Program-made: the position numbers and the translations under genes | In this document: positions 8,209 through 16,637 of the stretch, piece after piece | Position numbering within the stretch: position 1 is the first letter of the stretch | How the letters are laid out: each line of letters opens with the position of its first letter | The notes under the pieces: model-generated | Databases searched by the model: none | What the model saw: the letters and a program-made list of their open reading frames with translations, nothing else | Told to the model about the DNA's origin: nothing | Source of the DNA: Euzebya pacifica | GTDB lineage: Bacteria; Actinomycetota; Nitriliruptoria; Euzebyales; Euzebyaceae | Assembly (NCBI RefSeq): GCF_003344865.1 | Contig: NZ_CP031165.1 | Coordinates: 1,741,910-1,805,909, forward strand | Length of the DNA: 64,000 bases | Direction of reading: 5' to 3'

Positions 8209-11200
8209 TCACATGGTTGGGCCTGATGGAGTGCGTGCGATCTGTGTGGGGGTTGGCCGACGTCGCCGTCCCGCGTCCCGCCGTTGGAGGACACGAAGGG
8301 CTCGAACTGCCTCTCGGCGGTCAGGGTGGGACTTGTTGCCCGGGTCCTGACCCAGTGGCGTGTGGTCGGTGATGCGGTGGCGGTCACGGTAGGTCGCGAT
8401 GGCTCGTGCGTGGGCCCACCAGGTGCGCCGCCGCTCGGGGTCTGTCGGCGGTGGGTTGAGGTGGCGGATCCAGGGTTGTTGTTCGATGGCAGACCGGAGC
8501 GCCTTGTCGCCATGCTGTTCGAGGAGGCGGGAACGCTGTCGCAGCGCACGGGTGGTCGCGTCGGATGCCTGGGATTGGGTGGCGCCGATGGCCTCGTGTT
8601 CGGCAGCGAGTTGGGCCGCGGTGTTCCAGCGGGCCTGTTCGTCGGCGATGACCTCGTGAGCGGAGCGGGCCGCGCCGTGGCGGCTGAGTATCCGGGCGAG
8701 GACGGCGTCGCCAGGGGTGGCGGCGGGGCCCAGATGGGGTTCAGCCGTTGGCTGGTCGGTCGCGGTGTAGACGTGGTTGGCGGAGCGCCCGCGGGTGAGG
8801 GCGACGTAGAGCTGCTCGCGGGTCATCGCGGGCGTGGCGATGGTGTGGGCGGTGTCGACCGTTGAGCCTTGGGCTCGGTGGACGGTGATGGCGTAGCCGA
8901 GGTCGACATGCCGCGCGGCGTAGTCCGCGGGAATCCGGACGGTGGCGGCAGGCTGGTCGGGGCGGTGGGCGGTGAGGCTGCCGTCGGTGTGGGTGGCGGT
9001 GACGGTCCAGCGGTCGCCGTTGCGTACCCATCTGCCGTCGCTGGCTTGAAGGGTGCGGCGGTTGCGGCGGGTGAGGATCCAGTCGCCAGCGCTGGCAGCG
9101 GTGCCGTCCCGCAGCGGGACCCCGAGCTGAGCCGATACGTCGCCGTTGGCCTGGCGGTCCAGGCGGGCGCGCCGGTTGAGCGTGGTGACCTGGTCGTTGT
9201 CGGCCGCGATGAGCACTGAGGTGTGGCCGTCAACCAGGTCGTTGCGCCAGGCCAGGTATGCCTGTTCGAGCATGTGATCCGTGGCACCGTCATGGATGCG
9301 GCCATGCTCGCGATAGGTGTCGATGACCGCGGGGTCGCCGTCGCGGAGGCGTTGGGTGGCGTGGCGTTCCCAGTGGTGATGAAACCGGTGGATCTGGGTG
9401 AGGCGGGGATGGTCTGGTCGGTCCCGGGCGAGCAGGCCGAGGGCGCCGCCGGCACCAACCGCGCCGAGCTGGTGGGGGTCGCCCACCAGCAGCACCTTCG
9501 CTCGCCGCTGTTCGGCGTGGCCGGTGATGAGGTCCAGGGTGCGGGTGGAGGCCAGCGACGCCTCGTCGACGATGACGAGCTGGCCGGGCCGGAACCGCCG
9601 GCGGCCGTGGAGGTGCTCGTGGGTCCACTTGGCCGTGTTCTCCGTGGCGATGCCAAGATCATCGGCCAGGACCTGCGCGGCAGCCGCGCTCGGGGCAAGG
9701 CCGATGACCGACCCGGCCCCGTGGGTGTGTTCCCAGGTCTGGCGGAGGGCAGCGAGGGTGGTGGTCTTGCCGGCGCCGGCGGGGCCGATGAGCAGATCGA
9801 GCTGACGGCCCGACGTGGCGATGCCCGCAACAGCGGCGAGCTGGTCCTGGGACAGCCCCGACCCGGATGCGACGACCGGCTGGTTGGCGAGTCGCGGTGA
9901 CGCGGTGCGGCCGCGGTCGAGCAGCCGATCTTCGGCCGCCAGCAGGGCGTGGGAGGTGTAGCGGGTGGCGTGCTTCGGGCGGAGGCGGCCGGTGCCATCC
10001 GGGCGTTGCAGCTCGGCTGGCACCGCGGTTTCGGGTGGGGTGACCCGCAGCGACGCCCGCTCTGCGGCCTCGACAAGTTGCTCGATCGCGTGGTTGCGTG
10101 CGTGGGGGGTTGCGAAGCGCAGGTGCATGGTCTGGCGGGTGGCTTCGGCGTGCAGGTTCCACCGGGTCCAGGTCGACCGCTTCTCCGACACGTGATCGAG
10201 CACGACCAGGGCGTAGCCCTCGACTGCCTCGGCTGGCAGCTCCTCGATGACTTCCGGGGACCCGGTGGGCGGGCGGAGCCATGCTGGGTCGAACCCGAGC
10301 AGCGACCGAGCCCGGTCGGCCCACCGGCTGGTCAGCTCGGCCAGGGGGTGCTGGGTCTTGCCGGGCCGAGTTGCCAGGGTGGCCTGCTGCCGAAGCTTGA
10401 TGACGATCGCTGGCGTTGGGCCAACGCCGTGCGTCGCGCGGTAGTCCGCGACAAGCCGGTCGGTCTCGGTGTCGATGGAGCGGCTGCGGGAGGAGAAGGC
10501 CTTGACCAGCTCGTCGGGGACACCGGCGATCTCCCACGCGGGGTTGCGGTCGGCGCCGCGGGTGCGCTGTTCCCATTGCACGCCGAGGTCGGCGCTGAGC
10601 CGGTCGGCAAGCGCGGCGTTGTAGCGCTCGGACAGCGCGACCAGGGCGTGGTGCACGGGGCGGCTGTCGAGGCTTCGCCACTTGCCGTCGGAGGTCGTGC
10701 AGACCTTGTTGGCGATGACGACATGGGTGTGGAGCTGCGGGTCGCCGGTGCGGGAGTCGTAGTGGTCGAAGGCGGTCGCGATCAGGCCGTCGACGTCGAG
10801 CTGGACCACGCCGGCCCTGCCGGCGCGGGTCGCGGCGACCTCGCGCTCCATCAACTCCACGACGTCGCCGATGGCGGCGTGATGGGCGGCCACGATCCGC
10901 TCCCGGACCTCGGGAGGTGCGAGGGCCCACCACACCGACACCGACTTGGGGGCGGAGAAGGTCAGGTCGAACCCGGCCACCGCCCGCCTGGTCGGCCGGG
11001 ACGCCTCCTCTTGCTCGATGCGCTGCACGGCCGAGGCCCGCTGCTCCGTGCCGAGCCCACCGTCCAGCGAGGCGACCCTGGCGCCGACCCGCTCCTCGCG
11101 GCGCTTGTACTGGGGGAACGCCTGGCCGAGGGCGTCGCCGGTGACCGGGTCACGGCCGGCGCCGAGCAGCCGGGCCATCTGGTCCTCGGTGACCACGTCG

Positions 11201-11382
11201 CCCGGCTCCAGGCCGAGGGCGGCCAGCCCGCCGCCGAGCCACCGGCCTGGTGGGGTGCCGGTCTTGGCGTAGTACTCCGCCAGCGGCAGCGACCGGTCGC
11301 GCGGCCCGTCGGCGACGGCGACGGAGGCGGTCAGATAGCGGTAGCCGTCCCCGGCTGACATCGCGCGCAGGGATACCGTCAC
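8209..11382 (-). CDS. MobF-family conjugative relaxase with RecD-like helicase
   Basis: A TrwC/TraI-type protein of 1057 residues that would nick the element's transfer origin, stay covalently attached to the 5' end and unwind the strand. The N-terminal relaxase domain opens with an MSAGDGYRYL segment holding the candidate catalytic tyrosines. Its metal-binding histidine cluster HTHVVI begins at residue 218, with an upstream HYDSRTGDPQ segment. The helicase part has Walker A GPAGAGKTT at about 533, Walker B VDEASL, and late motifs HRAQGSTVD and YVALTRGR. I chose GTG 11382, just before the conserved start; a frame running to 11670 adds only low-complexity residues, and GTG 11400 is also possible. 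No nearby coupling protein was seen. Confidence 0.9.
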   Translation of the reverse strand: MTVSLRAMSAGDGYRYLTASVAVADGPRDRSLPLAEYYAKTGTPPGRWLGGGLAALGLEPGDVVTEDQMARLLGAGRDPVTGDALGQAFPQYKRREERVGARVASLDGGLGTEQRASAVQRIEQEEASRPTRRAVAGFDLTFSAPKSVSVWWALAPPEVRERIVAAHHAAIGDVVELMEREVAATRAGRAGVVQLDVDGLIATAFDHYDSRTGDPQLHTHVVIANKVCTTSDGKWRSLDSRPVHHALVALSERYNAALADRLSADLGVQWEQRTRGADRNPAWEIAGVPDELVKAFSSRSRSIDTETDRLVADYRATHGVGPTPAIVIKLRQQATLATRPGKTQHPLAELTSRWADRARSLLGFDPAWLRPPTGSPEVIEELPAEAVEGYALVVLDHVSEKRSTWTRWNLHAEATRQTMHLRFATPHARNHAIEQLVEAAERASLRVTPPETAVPAELQRPDGTGRLRPKHATRYTSHALLAAEDRLLDRGRTASPRLANQPVVASGSGLSQDQLAAVAGIATSGRQLDLLIGPAGAGKTTTLAALRQTWEHTHGAGSVIGLAPSAAAAQVLADDLGIATENTAKWTHEHLHGRRRFRPGQLVIVDEASLASTRTLDLITGHAEQRRAKVLLVGDPHQLGAVGAGGALGLLARDRPDHPRLTQIHRFHHHWERHATQRLRDGDPAVIDTYREHGRIHDGATDHMLEQAYLAWRNDLVDGHTSVLIAADNDQVTTLNRRARLDRQANGDVSAQLGVPLRDGTAASAGDWILTRRNRRTLQASDGRWVRNGDRWTVTATHTDGSLTAHRPDQPAATVRIPADYAARHVDLGYAITVHRAQGSTVDTAHTIATPAMTREQLYVALTRGRSANHVYTATDQPTAEPHLGPAATPGDAVLARILSRHGAARSAHEVIADEQARWNTAAQLAAEHEAIGATQSQASDATTRALRQRSRLLEQHGDKALRSAIEQQPWIRHLNPPPTDPERRRTWWAHARAIATYRDRHRITDHTPLGQDPGNKSHPDRREAVRALRVLQRRDAGRRRRPTPTQIARTPSGPTM

Positions 11383-11525
11383 CGCTCGACCACCCGACAC
11401 GTCTGTCCCATGCCAGGTAGGTGCGCCGACCGGCCCTCCGCACCGGAGGTGCCAGAGGTGTGTCAGTCGTCTCGGGGGCGGGTGGATGTGCGCACCTGTT
11501 GGGTGGTGAGGTGGCGACGTAGCTG
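11383..11525. other. Gap upstream of relaxase; candidate oriT hairpin
   Basis: This 143-base gap precedes the relaxase start and contains a short dyad, CCTCCG-CAC-CGGAGG, at 11435-11449. Relaxase genes often lie beside their nick region, so this is the best candidate for an oriT in the element. No nic consensus could be recognised by eye. Low confidence. Confidence 0.25.
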
Positions 11526-11597
11526 GTGGCCGTGTCGACGATCGACGTGCCGGACGAGGTCGCGGCACGGTTGAGGACCGAGGCCGAACCTCGTGGT
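11526..11597 (+). pseudogene. Fragment of a type II antitoxin-like gene
   Basis: A GTG-started frame encodes STIDVPDEVAARLRTEAEPRG. This closely resembles the N-terminus of small actinobacterial antitoxins with an STIDVPDEVAxRLRxEA opening. After about 24 codons the resemblance stops and the frame becomes unrelated. No toxin gene follows. It looks like the stub of a lost toxin-antitoxin pair, which mobile elements often carry for stability. Confidence 0.45.
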
Positions 11598-11682
11598 GGG
11601 CCGTCCGCCACCACGAGCCCGTGCGGTGCCGCCGATTCGGCGCCACCGGCACGAGTAGTCCAGCGATCACGGAGCGCGACGG

Positions 11683-12873
11683 TCAGTCGTCGGAGTCGCG
11701 CGGGCCGAAGACGTTGTCGAGCAGGTCCGCGGTGGCGGGGTTCACCATCTCGTTGCGCTTGATGTAATGGCGGATGGTGATCCTGGGGTCGGTGTGGCCC
11801 AGCAGCTCGGCGGCCAGGTCGACAGTGGCCTGCTCGTTGACCGCGGTGGCCACGGTGCGGCGGATCATGTGCGGGGTCACGCCCTCGATGCCGGCCAAGT
11901 CCATCGCCGAGCGGAGCTGCCGTCGGACGTTGTGGGGTGACAAGGGGCCGCCGTCGCGGTTGCAGAACAGCAGCGAGTCAAGCGACCGGTCCTCCAGCGC
12001 CACCAGCCGCCGGCGAACCGCCGCCGCACAGAACGACGGCAGCGCCACCGTCCGCACCGACCGGTTCGTCTTGGGGTGGTCCTGCCGCACGAACGGGCTG
12101 TTGCGCCCACCCACCACCGTCCCCGCCAGCCGGATCGTCGGCGGCGACGACGTCACGTCGACGTCCCGACGCCGAATCGCCAACGTCTCGCCGATCCGCG
12201 CGGAGGTGCCCAGCATGACCTCCACCAGCAGGCCGAGCTGCCCGTCGGGCTTGGGTCCCGACGCGGACTGGCCGCGCTCCCAGTAGCGGATCGCCGCCCG
12301 CACGGCGTTGACCTCGACCGACGTCAGTGCGGTCGGCGTGGACGGCGGCCGGCGCAGCCGGGACACATGATCCATGGGGTTGCGCGGGAGGATCTCGTGG
12401 CGCACGGCCAAGGAGAACGCCAACCGCAGCACCACGCGAGCCTGCCTCGCGCGGTTGTAGCTCTGCTTGGCCAAGTGCTTGATGAAGGAGTCGCAGCGGG
12501 CCACGCCGATCTCCCGCAGCGTCAGCTCCTCGAACGCCGGGAGCACCAGCGTGCGCATGTTGCGCTCGTAGGTGTTGCGGGTGCTTGAGGCCAGGTGCCC
12601 CTCCAGGTCCAGGTCGTGCAACCAGTACTCGACCAGGTCAACGAACCGGCTGTCGGGGGTCAGCTCGGTGAACGTGGGCTGGACCAGCGACCGCTCGGCC
12701 AGCTTGGCCTTCAGCGCAAACTCCGCCGACCGCTGGGTCCTTGCGGTGGCCTGGACCCGGCGGAGCTTGCCGTCCCAGTCGCGGTAGCGAGTCCTCGCCT
12801 GGACCTTGCCGTTCTCGAGCGTGGTGAACTCCAGCTCGCCGAACGTCCCGATCGGGGTCCGGGGCCTACCCAC
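11683..12873 (-). CDS. int: Tyrosine recombinase, integrase of the tRNA-Pro element
   Basis: A 396-residue site-specific integrase. The N-terminal arm-binding region (about 1-75) is followed by a SAM-like core-binding domain (about 80-170) and the catalytic domain. Catalytic residues are all in place: Arg226 (ARIGET), His335 and Arg338 (HMIRRT), His360 (LGHTD) and nucleophile Tyr370 (IRHYIKR). The gene lies 410 bases from the intact tRNA-Pro end, reads away from it, and is preceded by an Xis-like gene whose stop is 6 bases upstream. Its substrate is almost certainly the 51-bp repeat at the element ends. The protein appears complete, so the element may still excise. Confidence 0.95.
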   Translation of the reverse strand: MGRPRTPIGTFGELEFTTLENGKVQARTRYRDWDGKLRRVQATARTQRSAEFALKAKLAERSLVQPTFTELTPDSRFVDLVEYWLHDLDLEGHLASSTRNTYERNMRTLVLPAFEELTLREIGVARCDSFIKHLAKQSYNRARQARVVLRLAFSLAVRHEILPRNPMDHVSRLRRPPSTPTALTSVEVNAVRAAIRYWERGQSASGPKPDGQLGLLVEVMLGTSARIGETLAIRRRDVDVTSSPPTIRLAGTVVGGRNSPFVRQDHPKTNRSVRTVALPSFCAAAVRRRLVALEDRSLDSLLFCNRDGGPLSPHNVRRQLRSAMDLAGIEGVTPHMIRRTVATAVNEQATVDLAAELLGHTDPRITIRHYIKRNEMVNPATADLLDNVFGPRDSDD

Positions 12874-12879
12874 GGCCTG

Positions 12880-13131
12880 TCACCGCCCCGAGCCCGGCGG
12901 GCCGGCTGTACCGGGCGGCTCCGCCTGCGCGTCCACCCACTCCTTCACGTCGACGGCGGTGAACCGCAGGCGCTTGCCGATGCGACGCGCCCTCGGCCCC
13001 CGGCCGTGCACCCGCCAGTCGTAGATGGTCTGCCTGGGGACGTCGAGGTAGGCGGCCAGGTCCTCGACAGTCAGCAGCTGTTCCAGCCCGAGCTGGGCGA
13101 TCTGATCGGTGTCCATACCGAACAGGTGCAC
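12880..13131 (-). CDS. Excisionase-like helix-turn-helix protein
   Basis: An 83-residue MerR/HTH_17-type DNA-binding protein with the pattern LLTVEDLAAYLDVPRQTIY followed by WRVHGRGPRARRIGKRLRF and a VDVKEWV helix. This pattern is typical of small proteins encoded directly upstream of actinobacterial integrases, where they act as directionality factors (Xis). It probably bends DNA near the attachment site and favours excision. An internal ATG at 13116 is an alternative start. Position between the integrase and the attachment repeat supports the role; DNA-binding alone would not prove it. Confidence 0.8.
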   Translation of the reverse strand: MHLFGMDTDQIAQLGLEQLLTVEDLAAYLDVPRQTIYDWRVHGRGPRARRIGKRLRFTAVDVKEWVDAQAEPPGTAGPPGSGR

Positions 13132-13282
13132 AGCCCGCCCCAGACGACTTCGGCCCCCTCGGAACCAAGACCGAACAGGCCGAGACCAGCCGATGTGGAC
13201 CCCGAGAACGCCCGAGTAAATGGAGGGTTCTTGACGACTTGCGCATGTCCACCTGCCTGGTGGTCACGGCATCCGCGGGTCA

Positions 13283-13333
13283 AACACGGGGTTTTCGCGT
13301 CGGGACGGCCGGATTCGAACCGGCGACCCCCGC
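13283..13333. repeat. Right attachment site (51-bp direct repeat, within tRNA-Pro)
   Basis: Exact 51-base match to 5871-5921. It covers the 3' end of the tRNA-Pro gene from the anticodon-stem 3' strand through the acceptor and about 17 bases beyond. Because the repeat includes the tRNA 3' half, integration leaves a functional gene. The crossover must lie within this block. Confidence 0.93.
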
Positions 13334-13373
13334 CACCCAAAGGCGGTGCGCTACCAGGCTGCGCCACGTCCCG
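13300..13373 (-). tRNA. tRNA-Pro (UGG anticodon), host of the insertion
   Basis: The 74-base minus-strand cloverleaf is complete: acceptor CGGGACG/CGTCCCG, D-arm GCGC/GCGC, anticodon stem CCGCC/GGCGG around loop TTTGGGT, T-arm GCCGG/CCGGC with TTCGAAT. The anticodon is TGG (proline). CCA is not encoded. The 5' half is chromosomal, and the 3' half is part of the attachment repeat, so the current 3' end was supplied by the element. Confidence 0.96.
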
Positions 13374-13431
13374 ATGGGACCGTCACCGGTCCCTGAGCGG
13401 CCAACAGTACCCGAGGACGCGCCTCAGCGGG

Positions 13432-16305
13432 TCACCCGTGGCGCAGTGCGCCGGCCAGGGCCACGACCAGCTCGCCGAGGCGATCGCCCCAGATCGCCCG
13501 GTGTGCGGTGCGGATCGGCCAGCCGCCGGCGGTCAGCTCGAGCTGGCGACGCACGTGGGCATGCGGTCCGCCGGGGTGCAGGCGGGTGACCACCCCGAGG
13601 TAGCGCTGTTCGTCGTGCAGGACCAGGTCCACGGCGTGTCGCCCAACGGGGTACGGGGCGGCCACCCGGACCCCGGCGTCCTGCAGGCCCTCGGCCACCG
13701 ACGCGGTCCAGGGGTCCACACGTCCCACGCCATCCGGTGGGGGCGGTGGGTGGTCGACCTGGTCGAGGTAGTCCGCCACGAGCGACCCCGCCGGGGGTGG
13801 CGCGGACAGCACGACCTCCATGCGTTCCCTCGCCCTCGTGGCGAAGACGGCGAACAGGTTGGGGTCGTCGACGAACCGCCACGTCCGCGGTCCGTCGTCG
13901 GCCCCCACGCCCAGCGACGCCAGCACGACGTCGCGCTCCATCCCCTGGAAGGCGTGCACCGTGCCGATGCGCAGGCCCAGGTCGTCGATGCCCCGTCGCT
14001 GCAGGTGATCCAGGGCGGCGTTCTCCAGCGCGTCGGCCTGCGCCCGGAACGGCGAGACCACACCGACGCTGCGCAGCCCGTCCGACCGCAGCTGCTGCAG
14101 CCGGTCGATCACCCAGGTCACCTCCGCCTCGACGACCTTGCGGTCGTTGCGCGCCCCGTCGACCCGGACCACTTCGATCCGGTCCTGCCGGTCGGTCAAC
14201 GGCGTCCGCGTCGCCACGGTCACCTCGCCTCGGTACAGCTCCCGCCCAACCCACGCGAACAGGTGGGGTGCGGAGCGGAAGTGCTCGTCCAGCGTCCGCA
14301 CCGGCGCCGACGCCGCGGCCACGTCGAAGATCGAGCTGTCCCGCACGTCCAGCTTCGCCTGCAACGCAGCCGACGCCCCCGGCGCATGCACCCGGATGGC
14401 CTCCTTGACCGCGTCTCCGGCCACGAAGGACACGTGGCGCAGCTGCTGGGGGTCACCGACGACCACGGCCCGGGCCCCCCGCAACAACGCCGCCGCTGCC
14501 CTCGGCTGGTCGATCGACGACGCCTCGTCCAGGACGACCAGGTCGAACATGGCCGGCTCCAGCGGCAGCAGGTCGTCGATGTCGGCCAGCGTCCCCAACC
14601 ACACCGGCAGCGGCACGGTCACCTGCTGGCCCACGAGGGTCGCCAGCTGGGCCCGCCGCTTGGCCCGTCCGGCCCGCAGCGCCAGCGCCAGCACCCCGAG
14701 CGTCCCGCGGGCCCGTCGGTCCAGCCGCTGTTCGCTGCGGGCCATCGCATCCATCCACTCGCCGGTGCGTTCCTCGACGTCGTGCTGTGCGGCGGCCAGC
14801 CCCGGCCAGTCGATCCCGTCCAGCAGCGGGTCCGGGCTGGCGTGCAGCCGCCGCACCGCCGCGGCCAGCCGCGCGACCGCACCCAGCTCCTCCGCGGTGG
14901 GGGCCGGCACCCCCAGCGCCGCCACGAGCGACGACCATGCCCGCCGGGCCCCGGGTCGCCACCACGGCGGCTGCGACCTCCCCGTGCGCTCCAGCAGCGC
15001 CTCGACGGCGAACAGGTCGGCGGTGGCCACACCCGGCAGGCGCTGCCGCAGCTGACGTGCCTCCGGTCCGTCGCCCAGCAGCGTCGTGCCGGCCAGGGCT
15101 TCCGCCACATCCAGCCACGCGGCGTCGCGGTGCCGACGGGCCTGCTGCATCGCCGTGTGCCGCTGCTGCACCTCCGCGGCCGGCACGGCCTGCGGCTCCC
15201 CGGCCGACAGTCGCCGGGCCAGCGCCCAGCGCCGATCGCTGGACCCGAACACCACGGGGTCGGGGCCCGGCCGCCGGTCCAGCAGCTCCGAGATCGCTTC
15301 GACCGTCGCGTCGGCCTTGGCGGCCACCAGCACCGAGCGTCCGTGGGCGACGGCGTCACCGACGATGGCCGCGATGGTGTGGGTCTTGCCGGTGCCCGGC
15401 GCTCCGGCGATGACCGTCACCGGCTCGGTGCGGCTGGCGACGACGGCGGCGTGCTGCGCCTCGCTGAGCCGGTAGGCGCTGGACAGGTCGGGCCCCGGCG
15501 ACGGACCCGCCGGGGGCGGGTGGTCCAGATACAACGAGTGCAGGGCCGTCCACGTCGTGCCGACCGTGGTGTGCCATTCCGCCAGCGCCGCCGCCGGGCT
15601 GAACTCGGGTCGCGAGCCGAGCGCGAACAGGCCGGCACCCATGACGAGCCGCAGGCCCTCGGCGTCCCGCAGGGTCGAGGGCCGACCGACCGGACCGATC
15701 ACCGCCGGGGCGTCGTAGCCGATCGCGTCGACGACCCGCAGCAGCTGGGCAACGACGTGCTCGGCTGCTGGCATCCGGTCCCCGGGCACGTCCTGGCCAA
15801 GGCCCTCCAGGACGCCGACGCCCCAGTCGACCTCTTCCTCCAGTCTGGCTCGGAGGTGTCGGTCCTCCACCAGCGGGGTCAGCTCGACGTCGCCGATCCG
15901 GCGCAGCGCGTTGCGGTCCACGACCACGGGAATGGTGACGAGCGGCTCGAACCACTTGTTCAACGGTCCCTCGGCGTCGGTCTCCCCGGTCAGGAACCCG
16001 AAGCCCACGCGCAGCGACCGGGTCTGCGGGCGGATGGCGTCGACCGCGCCGAAGCGTGCCGCCAGCTCGCCGTCGATGGGCACCGCACCGGGTCGGTCGG
16101 GGGTGGCAGTCCCCAGCGACGGGACCACCCCGAGGGGCAGCCACGAGAAGTGGTCGGGAACCTGGCTCGAGGAGGAACCGCCCTGCCCCGCAGCGGCCGC
16201 CATCTCCTCCAGCACCGACAGGACCCCGTGCACACCGACCGGTGGACGGCCGGGGGGCGGGACGGGTGGCGGCTGGTGGAGGGAACCCATGGGGAGGCGC
16301 ACCAT
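13432..16305 (-). CDS. Superfamily 1 helicase with degenerate C-terminal nuclease-like domain
   Basis: A 957-residue AAA_11/AAA_12-type helicase likely acting on DNA or RNA. The first 300 residues have no recognised motif. Walker A is GAPGTGKTHTI, Walker B LVVLDEASS is followed by VVVGDPQQLRH (motif III), and late motifs VGTVHAFQGMERDVV and FATRARERM complete a UPF1/Dna2-like core. An insert of about 250 residues lies between motifs Ia and II. The last 100 residues resemble Vsr/DUF559-like nucleases (VGRHAVDLVL, then GGWPIRT and IW), but the second acidic residue is replaced in LGVVTR, suggesting loss of cleavage. ATG 16305 is preceded by AGG at good distance; a frame extending to 16635 overlaps other genes. 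Confidence 0.82.
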   Translation of the reverse strand: MVRLPMGSLHQPPPVPPPGRPPVGVHGVLSVLEEMAAAAGQGGSSSSQVPDHFSWLPLGVVPSLGTATPDRPGAVPIDGELAARFGAVDAIRPQTRSLRVGFGFLTGETDAEGPLNKWFEPLVTIPVVVDRNALRRIGDVELTPLVEDRHLRARLEEEVDWGVGVLEGLGQDVPGDRMPAAEHVVAQLLRVVDAIGYDAPAVIGPVGRPSTLRDAEGLRLVMGAGLFALGSRPEFSPAAALAEWHTTVGTTWTALHSLYLDHPPPAGPSPGPDLSSAYRLSEAQHAAVVASRTEPVTVIAGAPGTGKTHTIAAIVGDAVAHGRSVLVAAKADATVEAISELLDRRPGPDPVVFGSSDRRWALARRLSAGEPQAVPAAEVQQRHTAMQQARRHRDAAWLDVAEALAGTTLLGDGPEARQLRQRLPGVATADLFAVEALLERTGRSQPPWWRPGARRAWSSLVAALGVPAPTAEELGAVARLAAAVRRLHASPDPLLDGIDWPGLAAAQHDVEERTGEWMDAMARSEQRLDRRARGTLGVLALALRAGRAKRRAQLATLVGQQVTVPLPVWLGTLADIDDLLPLEPAMFDLVVLDEASSIDQPRAAAALLRGARAVVVGDPQQLRHVSFVAGDAVKEAIRVHAPGASAALQAKLDVRDSSIFDVAAASAPVRTLDEHFRSAPHLFAWVGRELYRGEVTVATRTPLTDRQDRIEVVRVDGARNDRKVVEAEVTWVIDRLQQLRSDGLRSVGVVSPFRAQADALENAALDHLQRRGIDDLGLRIGTVHAFQGMERDVVLASLGVGADDGPRTWRFVDDPNLFAVFATRARERMEVVLSAPPPAGSLVADYLDQVDHPPPPPDGVGRVDPWTASVAEGLQDAGVRVAAPYPVGRHAVDLVLHDEQRYLGVVTRLHPGGPHAHVRRQLELTAGGWPIRTAHRAIWGDRLGELVVALAGALRHG

Positions 16306-16346
16306 AGAACCTGCGGGCCGACGGTCGGGCACGCACACTGCGAGCC

Positions 16347-16550
16347 ATGAACGTGCCGGACCAGATCGTGTGTGTGGAGTGTCGCGGAACCTGTTACCGG
16401 CTGGGTCACGTCCCACCGGAGGGGTGGGAGCCCGGCGACTGGGTTGCCTACCGCTGCGGCGACTGCATGGACCGCTTCGACCTGCAGCTGGTCGACGAGA
16501 CCGACGACGACACCGACGGACACGACGCCACCGACCCGTACGGTCACTGA
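16347..16550 (+). CDS. Small zinc-ribbon protein, 67 aa
   Basis: Contains CxxC at residues 9-12 (CVEC), a further Cys at 16 and a second CxxC at 37-40 (CGDC), a spacing that would bind one zinc ion. The C-terminal third is strongly acidic and histidine-containing. It may be a nucleic-acid or protein adaptor; no function is established. It is divergent from the helicase gene and lies 87 bases upstream of tig in the same orientation. The gene is short, but composition and cysteine spacing argue that it is real. Confidence 0.65.
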   Translation: MNVPDQIVCVECRGTCYRLGHVPPEGWEPGDWVAYRCGDCMDRFDLQLVDETDDDTDGHDATDPYGH

Positions 16551-16637
16551 CCGATGGGCGTGTGCCGGCCCGCCTGACGGCGCGTACGATCCGGCCTTCA
16601 GTCCCCACATTGCCAACCCCCAGTTCGAGGCACAACA

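Larger units (their letters stand above)
5871..13333. mobile_element. Integrated mobilizable element in tRNA-Pro
   Basis: The segment is bounded by a 51-bp perfect direct repeat (5871-5921 and 13283-13333). The repeat is the 3' half of a tRNA-Pro gene, kept intact at the right end. Next to the intact tRNA lie an Xis-like gene and a tyrosine integrase, the usual order for tRNA-targeting elements. Inside are a MobF relaxase-helicase, a lipoprotein gene, IS and antitoxin remnants, and a roughly 570-base stretch without genes. No Rep, FtsK/TraB-like translocase or conjugation pore gene was found, so I read it as an integrative mobilizable element needing outside transfer functions. GC is visibly lower at 7100-8150 than in the flanks. 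Confidence 0.88.

Noticed and set aside
13432-16305. Helicase as part of an antiphage defence island
   Set aside because: The neighbours are tRNA, tig and clp genes; no methylase, nuclease or known defence partner is adjacent, so calling it a defence system would be unsupported.
12595-16350. A very long open frame on the plus strand (1251 codons)
   Set aside because: It runs antisense through the integrase, tRNA-Pro and helicase, is rich in Arg/Pro/Gly, and has no recognisable domain. It is a by-product of high GC and the codon bias of the true genes.
16306-16635. Upstream extension of the helicase gene
   Set aside because: It is Arg-rich, overlaps the zinc-ribbon gene and the tig promoter, and lacks a ribosome site.
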